Part shown: positions 30,920 to 35,217 of the stretch, one piece after another
Layout of the letters: every line of letters starts with the position of its first letter
Position numbering within the stretch: position 1 is the first letter of the stretch
Origin: Bradyrhizobium sp.
GTDB lineage: Bacteria > Pseudomonadota > Alphaproteobacteria > Rhizobiales > Xanthobacteraceae
Assembly (NCBI RefSeq): GCF_016462955.1
Contig: NZ_JAEMSD010000004.1
Location: 19,745-54,961, forward strand
Direction of reading: 5' to 3'
Length of the DNA stretch: 35,217 bases
Translations under genes and position numbers: made by a program
The notes under the pieces: generated by a model
What the model was told of the DNA's origin: nothing
Database searches by the model: none
The model's input: the letters and a program-made list of their open reading frames with translations, nothing else

Positions 30920-30968
30920 CCCGAACGGAGTGCGGCCGCGTGAGGCGGCGCACTCCGCGGTGTTCGGG
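30920..30968. terminator. Long stem-loop between convergent genes, candidate bidirectional terminator
   Basis: CGGAGTGCG pairs with CGCACTCCG, continued inward by CCGC/GCGG around a five-base loop and outward by CCCGAA/TTCGGG. That gives 19 pairs, with a one-base bulge on the left and a five-base bulge on the right. It lies between the small secreted protein gene and the end of the efflux operon. No T-run is present on either side. Confidence 0.55.
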
Positions 30969-31088
30969 CCGCATGCATCGCTCAAGGCAACAACGAAAAA
31001 TGGACTGCAGTTCCGGCTCTCGCATGAACATGGCCGACGCGCCATCTCGAGATGGCCGCGGGGCTCAATGAGGCAACAAGCTGCCGTC

Positions 31089-31799
31089 TCAGCACCCCGA
31101 CGGCAGGACCGGCGAAACTCCGGGCGTCGGCGCCGCGCCTGACGCGTTGGCCGGCAGCACGGTTGCAGGTACCCCCACGTTCATCGTCATTCCTTCCGCA
31201 CAGGCCGAGCTGTTGGGACTCGGCACGACGGCGTTCGGATCGATGCCGGTGCCGACGTCGTCGCCTATGGCGACCGGGATACTTCCAGGAGCCGGTCCGG
31301 CCGGCACTTGCGGAATCGAGAGCGGCAAGCTCGTGGCTGTGGTCACCGACCCGCCCGGCGTTGAGCTGCAAGCTGTCGCCGATCCCGTCCCTAATGGTGC
31401 GGCCGCGGCAAGCGTCCCGATCGAGCTTCCGATCTGTCCTCCGGTCTGCCCTTGGGCCGGAATGAGCGGAGCCATGCTGCCCGGTGTCGACAGGCCGGGA
31501 GTCGTTACGGTCGGTGTCGCCGGCACCGGCGTCGAAGTCGTCGCTGGCGGGGCACAGACAACGACCGTGCCTGGCGTCGTCGGATCCATCGCGAGCGGAA
31601 CGGGCGCCAGCGTGGTGTCAGGCGCCCCCGGCAGGGTCGTTGCAGAAAACGGACCTGGGCTATCGAGCGGTGAGGTGACGACCGCGCCCGGTACGGTCGG
31701 CAGGCTCATCGCCGTGCTGCCGGTGGTCGTGACCTGGGCCTGGCAAGACAAGACCCCCAGCAGCAGGGCTGCAAATGCCGCGCACGCCGTGCGGATCAT
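31089..31799 (-). CDS. Secreted Pro/Thr/Ser-rich low-complexity protein coupled to an RND operon
   Basis: The 236-residue precursor has a signal peptide (MIRTACAAFAALLLGVLSCQAQ). The mature protein is rich in Thr, Pro, Ser, Gly and Ala (PTVPGAVVTSPLDSPGPFSATTLPGAPDTTLAP) with five scattered cysteines (VVVCAPP, ATACSST, SSACAEG and others). No fold is recognisable. LSC in the signal region might be a weak lipobox. Its ATG overlaps the TGA of the membrane-fusion protein gene by ATGA, so it is translationally coupled to the efflux operon. The opposite-strand frame (31147-31818) is open by composition only; the signal peptide and coupling favour this strand. Confidence 0.75.
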   Translation of the reverse strand: MIRTACAAFAALLLGVLSCQAQVTTTGSTAMSLPTVPGAVVTSPLDSPGPFSATTLPGAPDTTLAPVPLAMDPTTPGTVVVCAPPATTSTPVPATPTVTTPGLSTPGSMAPLIPAQGQTGGQIGSSIGTLAAAAPLGTGSATACSSTPGGSVTTATSLPLSIPQVPAGPAPGSIPVAIGDDVGTGIDPNAVVPSPNSSACAEGMTMNVGVPATVLPANASGAAPTPGVSPVLPSGC

Positions 31800-33082
31800 G
31801 TTTGCGTCCCCTGGCTAGGCTCATCGCTGCGGATCGAGACCCGACTGCCTTCGATCAGATCGACCGCCGGATTGAGCACGACTTGATCGCCGGGCCGAAC
31901 ACCGTCGCGCACTTCGATCGACGTGCCGAAATCCCTTGCGATCGAGACCTTTTGCATATGAACGGTGCCGTTGCGCACGACCGCGACGTGAAGGCCATTC
32001 TGATCGAAGATCAGCGCATCGGCTGGAACCGACGTCGACGGAGTCTTGCGCGGGATCGATAGCTCGACCGTGCAATAGATGCCGGGATTCAGGGCGCCGT
32101 CCGGATTGGGGACGTCGATCTCGGTCAGCAGCGTCCGGCTGACCGGTTGCAACGCCGTTGCGATACGGGTGACTTTCCCCGGAAATGTCCGGCCCGGAAT
32201 TTCCGGGACGCGAACCTCGGCATCGATGCCCGGCGTGACGCCGAAGGCCTCGTCCTGCGGGACGAAGACCTGGGTTCTGATGACGTCTGAATGCATCAGC
32301 GTGAACATGAAGGTCGAGCCGGCCTGAACGAGGCTGCCATTGTCGACGTTCCGCTGCGTGATCACGCCGTCGAACGGGGCGACCACGCGTTGATAGGCTT
32401 TTTCCTGCTGAAGAACGCGGATCTGCGCCTGCTGCGCCGCGATGTTCGACTGGGCGACGCCCACCGCTGCCTGTTGCGCGCGCAGGGTGAGCCGATCGTT
32501 GTCGCCCTGCTGGGCCGTCAACCAGCCCTGCTTGACGAGGTTGCTATCCCGCGAATTGGTGGTTTCGGCAAGCTCCCGGCTCGCCTCGGCCTGCTGCAAG
32601 GCGGCCTGGTTCTGTGCCAGCGTCGCCTGCGCCTGCGCGATCTGCTGGTCGAGCTCGGGCGCGGTTATCTCAGCGAGAAGATCGCCCTTCTTCACGCGAT
32701 CGCCGATATCCACGTAGCGCTTCTCGATGTAGCCGCTGGCCCGCGCGAAGATGTTCGCCGCCTCGAATGCCGTTGTCGTCGCCGGCAGGGTGACCTTGAT
32801 GAGGTCGCCGCCGGCGCGAACGGTCGCCACCCGAACCTCGGGAACGGCGGTCCTGGATTGCTCGACCGACGCTGCCAGATCGTGCGCAGCCTGATAGTGC
32901 CGCCAGCCGCCGACGCCGAGACCGCCTGCCAGGAGCACGAGCACGGCGCCGCCGAACCAGGCGCCGCCGGAGCGGCGGCGCGGCCGCACCTCCTTGCCCG
33001 GCATATCCACGATGCGGCAGGTGTCCGCGTCAGGCCGCTCGTTCATGCCGTCGCTGTTGATCCGCGCGCGAACATCGCTCAT
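31796..33082 (-). CDS. RND efflux periplasmic adaptor (membrane-fusion protein)
   Basis: The 428-residue protein has a cytoplasmic N-terminus, a membrane anchor (GGAWFGGAVLVLLAGGLGVGGW), the lipoyl halves (IFARASGYIEKRYVDIGDRVKKGDLLAEI and RVVAPFDGVITQRNVDNGSLVQAGS), a long alpha-helical hairpin rich in Gln and Ala (APELDQQIAQAQATLAQNQAALQQAEASRELAE), beta-barrel and membrane-proximal domains. It links the inner-membrane RND pump to an outer-membrane channel. AGGAG precedes the ATG, which overlaps the stop of the pump gene (ATGA). No outer-membrane factor gene is seen in the window. Confidence 0.94.
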   Translation of the reverse strand: MSDVRARINSDGMNERPDADTCRIVDMPGKEVRPRRRSGGAWFGGAVLVLLAGGLGVGGWRHYQAAHDLAASVEQSRTAVPEVRVATVRAGGDLIKVTLPATTTAFEAANIFARASGYIEKRYVDIGDRVKKGDLLAEITAPELDQQIAQAQATLAQNQAALQQAEASRELAETTNSRDSNLVKQGWLTAQQGDNDRLTLRAQQAAVGVAQSNIAAQQAQIRVLQQEKAYQRVVAPFDGVITQRNVDNGSLVQAGSTFMFTLMHSDVIRTQVFVPQDEAFGVTPGIDAEVRVPEIPGRTFPGKVTRIATALQPVSRTLLTEIDVPNPDGALNPGIYCTVELSIPRKTPSTSVPADALIFDQNGLHVAVVRNGTVHMQKVSIARDFGTSIEVRDGVRPGDQVVLNPAVDLIEGSRVSIRSDEPSQGTQT

Positions 33083-35217
33083 TCCGGTTGCTCCTCGAAT
33101 ACGCCGTGGTGTGGCTTGCCGTCATTGCCCTTGCGCAGCCAGGCGAAGAGATAGGGCACGATCAGCAATGTGGTCGGCGTCGCGAACAGCAGCCCGCCAA
33201 TGACGGCGCGCGCGAGAGCTGCGTTCTGCTCCTCGCCCGGGCCTCCGATCGCCATCGGGATCATGCCGACGATCATGGCTGCGGCCGTCATGAGCACAGG
33301 ACGCATTCGGGTGCGGCCCGCACTCAATGCGGCCTCGAACGCGGTGTGCCCGTTCAATTGCGCGTCGCGCGCAAAGGTCACGAGCAGGATCGAGTTTGCC
33401 GACGCGACCCCGACCGCCATGATCGCGCCCATCAGCGAAGGCACGTTCAGGGTCGTTCCCGTGATGAACAGCATCGTCACGATGCCGCAAAGGGTCGCTG
33501 GCAGCGCCAAGACGACGACGAACGGGTCGCCGAAGTTCTGGTAGTTCACGACCATCAGGAGATAGACAAGGATGGCGGCAAACAGCAGCCCGATCCCGAG
33601 GTCGCGGAACGATTGATGCATGCTCTGAATCTGTCCGAGGACCTGGATCGAGTTTCCCGGCTGCAACTGCTTCTGAAACGTCGACGTGACCTTGTCGATA
33701 TCGGCCGAGACGCTGCCGAGATCGCGCCCTTGCACGCTCGCATAGACGTCGAACACCGGCTGGACGTTGGCCTGGTTCAAATTGGTCGGCACAGATCCCC
33801 GTTTGAAGGTCGCGACGTTGCTGAGCAGGCCCGGGACCGTCTGCCCGCTTGCAGCCATCGAAGCCGACACCGGGGTGTTCTCCAGCGCGTTGAGTGAGTT
33901 GGCCCGGTACTCCGGCGTCTGAACGGCCAGGTAATAGGGGATCCCCGACGTCGGGTCGGTCCAGAAATTCGGCGAGACCTGGGCAGACGAACTGAGGCTG
34001 ACATTGATGTTGGTCGCCACCGTGCTGGCATTGAGTCCCAGCTGCGCGGCCCTCGTGCGGTCGATGTCGGCGTAGAATGCGGGAGCGTCGACCTCCTGCT
34101 GGAGATGGGCATCGACGATCCCGGGAATTGCCGCCAGGCTCTTCTGCAGCTCCTTCGCCACCGACAGATTGTTGGTGCCGTAACCGACGGTACGAACATC
34201 GATCTGCGCCGGCAGGCCAAAATTCAGGATCTGGGTGACGATATCCGCGGACTGGAAATAGAAGACGTCCTCCGGGAATGCCGCCGGCAGAACCTGGCGC
34301 AGCTTCTTGACGTAGTCCGCGGTCGGCCTGTGGCCGTCCTTGAGCGATATGAGGATCGTGCCGTCGTTCACACCGATCGTCGAACCGTCGGTGAACGCCA
34401 GATTGTACGGACGCGCAGGCAGCCCGATATTGTCGACGATCAGCCCGCGATCGCGATCCGGAATGACTTCGCGGATCTTGTCCTCGACCGCCTGGAAGAT
34501 CGCCTCGGTGCGCTCGATGCGGGTCCCGGCAGGCGCACGAACATGCAGCTGGATCTGGCCACCGTCGATCAGGGGGTAGAAGTCCCTGCCCACATAGACA
34601 AACATCACCGCTCCGAGCGCCAACACCAGGGCGGCGACGGCCGGCACGATGCTCCGACGCCGGAGCACCGTCGTCAAAAGCGCAGAATAACCGTCGCGCA
34701 CGCGCTCGAAGCCGCGCTCGAACGCCGCCGAAGCGCGCGAGAACACGCCGGACGGGCTTTCGCCCGCACCATGACGGCGCTCGCTCTTCAGCAGCAGACC
34801 GATTGTGATCGGCGTGAGCGTCCGCGACAGAGCGTAGGAGGCCAGCATGGCAAACACCACCGCGAGGCCGAGCGGCGTGAAGAGGTATTTGGCCGGTCCT
34901 TCGAGAAATACGACCGAGGTGAACACACAACTGATGGCGAGCGTCGAGACCAGTGTCGGAACGGCGATCTCGGCCGCACCGTGCAGGGTCGCCTCCGACA
35001 GCGGCATGCCCTCTTCGGTCCAGAGCCGATGGGTGTTCTCGATCGTCACCGTCGAATCGTCGACCAGGATGCCCACCGCGAGCGCCAGCCCGCCCAGCGT
35101 CATCGTGTTGAGGGTCTCGCCCAGGAAATGCAGAACGATGAGCGAGGACAACATCGCAAGCGGGATCGAGATCAGGACCACGAGCGTCGACCGCCACGAC
35201 CCCAGAAACATCAGGAT
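33079..35217 (-). CDS. RND efflux permease (HAE-1-like), N-terminus beyond window
   Basis: About 712 residues of the C-terminal part of an inner-membrane proton-driven RND transporter. The membrane segment with the proton-relay aspartates is GGLALAVGILVDDSTVTIENTHRLW, followed by LVSTLAISCVFTSVVFLEGPAKYLFTPLGLAVVFAMLASYALSRTLTP. The second periplasmic domain, then a repeated membrane block (VVVLALPATLCGIVTMLFITGTTLNVPSLMGAIMAVGVASANSILLVTFARD), ends near LFAWLRKGND. The frame is open to base 35217, and the ATG at 35211 in the track is internal. It is the first gene visible of an operon with the adaptor and the secreted protein. The substrate is not deducible. Confidence 0.95.
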   Translation of the reverse strand: MLMFLGSWRSTLVVLISIPLAMLSSLIVLHFLGETLNTMTLGGLALAVGILVDDSTVTIENTHRLWTEEGMPLSEATLHGAAEIAVPTLVSTLAISCVFTSVVFLEGPAKYLFTPLGLAVVFAMLASYALSRTLTPITIGLLLKSERRHGAGESPSGVFSRASAAFERGFERVRDGYSALLTTVLRRRSIVPAVAALVLALGAVMFVYVGRDFYPLIDGGQIQLHVRAPAGTRIERTEAIFQAVEDKIREVIPDRDRGLIVDNIGLPARPYNLAFTDGSTIGVNDGTILISLKDGHRPTADYVKKLRQVLPAAFPEDVFYFQSADIVTQILNFGLPAQIDVRTVGYGTNNLSVAKELQKSLAAIPGIVDAHLQQEVDAPAFYADIDRTRAAQLGLNASTVATNINVSLSSSAQVSPNFWTDPTSGIPYYLAVQTPEYRANSLNALENTPVSASMAASGQTVPGLLSNVATFKRGSVPTNLNQANVQPVFDVYASVQGRDLGSVSADIDKVTSTFQKQLQPGNSIQVLGQIQSMHQSFRDLGIGLLFAAILVYLLMVVNYQNFGDPFVVVLALPATLCGIVTMLFITGTTLNVPSLMGAIMAVGVASANSILLVTFARDAQLNGHTAFEAALSAGRTRMRPVLMTAAAMIVGMIPMAIGGPGEEQNAALARAVIGGLLFATPTTLLIVPYLFAWLRKGNDGKPHHGVFEEQPE

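Noticed and set aside
31147-31818. 223-codon plus-strand ORF opposite the Pro/Thr-rich secreted protein
   Set aside because: Open because Pro/Thr/Gly codons read as Gly/Val/Ala on the other strand. The minus strand has a signal peptide and ATGA coupling, though I cannot fully exclude this frame.
33122-35197. 691-codon minus-strand ORF in another frame of the RND gene
   Set aside because: Alternate frame with Arg/His/Asp-rich composition; the RND membrane segments are in the other frame.
1-35217. CRISPR arrays, rRNA operons, intact tRNAs, intact insertion sequences
   Set aside because: I saw no regularly spaced direct repeats beyond the TAAC arrays, no rRNA motifs, no complete tRNA cloverleaf and no transposase with terminal repeats.

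Overview
The window looks like a high-GC alphaproteobacterial chromosome, most probably Bradyrhizobium or a close relative. This is inferred from a BA14K-family exported protein, paired DUF5985 membrane proteins, HisKA_2-type kinases, a degenerate PRC-barrel tail of rhizobial type and overall codon use. No database search was possible.

Layout. 1-1660: the 5' part of a membrane sensor (minus strand, runs off the left edge), divergent from a Crp/Fnr-type regulator. 1661-4334: small genes, namely a short hypothetical protein, a PRC-barrel remnant followed by a strong hairpin, a three-gene wHTH/DUF5985/DUF5985 unit, a BA14K protein and a possible zinc-ribbon peptide. 4335-9749: a membrane-anchored trehalose-6-phosphate synthase fusion, a small membrane protein and a membrane PQQ glucose dehydrogenase. 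9750-10255 is a decayed stretch holding the tail of a c-type cytochrome.

10256-26004 is the most interesting part. It is an accessory catabolic/detoxification block: (i) a minus-strand operon of exported epoxide hydrolase, crotonase, [2Fe-2S] subunit, Tat-exported molybdenum hydroxylase and cupin; (ii) a VOC protein and an orphan HisKA_2 histidine kinase; (iii) two exported alpha/beta hydrolases; (iv) a hypothetical protein; (v) a large regulator with an OmpR/PhoB-type DNA-binding domain, an NB-ARC-like ATPase and a helical repeat region; (vi) a SRPBCC-like protein, a cysteine hydrolase and a second crotonase. Five promoter regions in this block carry the same array of TAAC units, mostly exactly 10 bp apart. 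I propose these as the operators of one local regulon, with the wHTH-ATPase protein as the best candidate to bind them, because PhoB-type domains bind direct repeats at about one helical turn.

26170-29528: an SDR, tautomerase and MFS exporter operon divergent from a LysR regulator. 29529-30621: a mobile-element scar with a broken tyrosine recombinase end, an N-truncated ORF of unknown function, and the 3' half of a tRNA-Lys with its terminator, which looks like an attachment-site remnant. 30622-35217: a small secreted protein, then a minus-strand operon (RND permease, membrane-fusion protein, Pro/Thr-rich secreted protein) whose first gene runs off the right edge.

Most lines of the ORF track are shadow frames. 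Several true starts are internal to the listed ORFs and were chosen from ribosome-binding sites and family N-termini.
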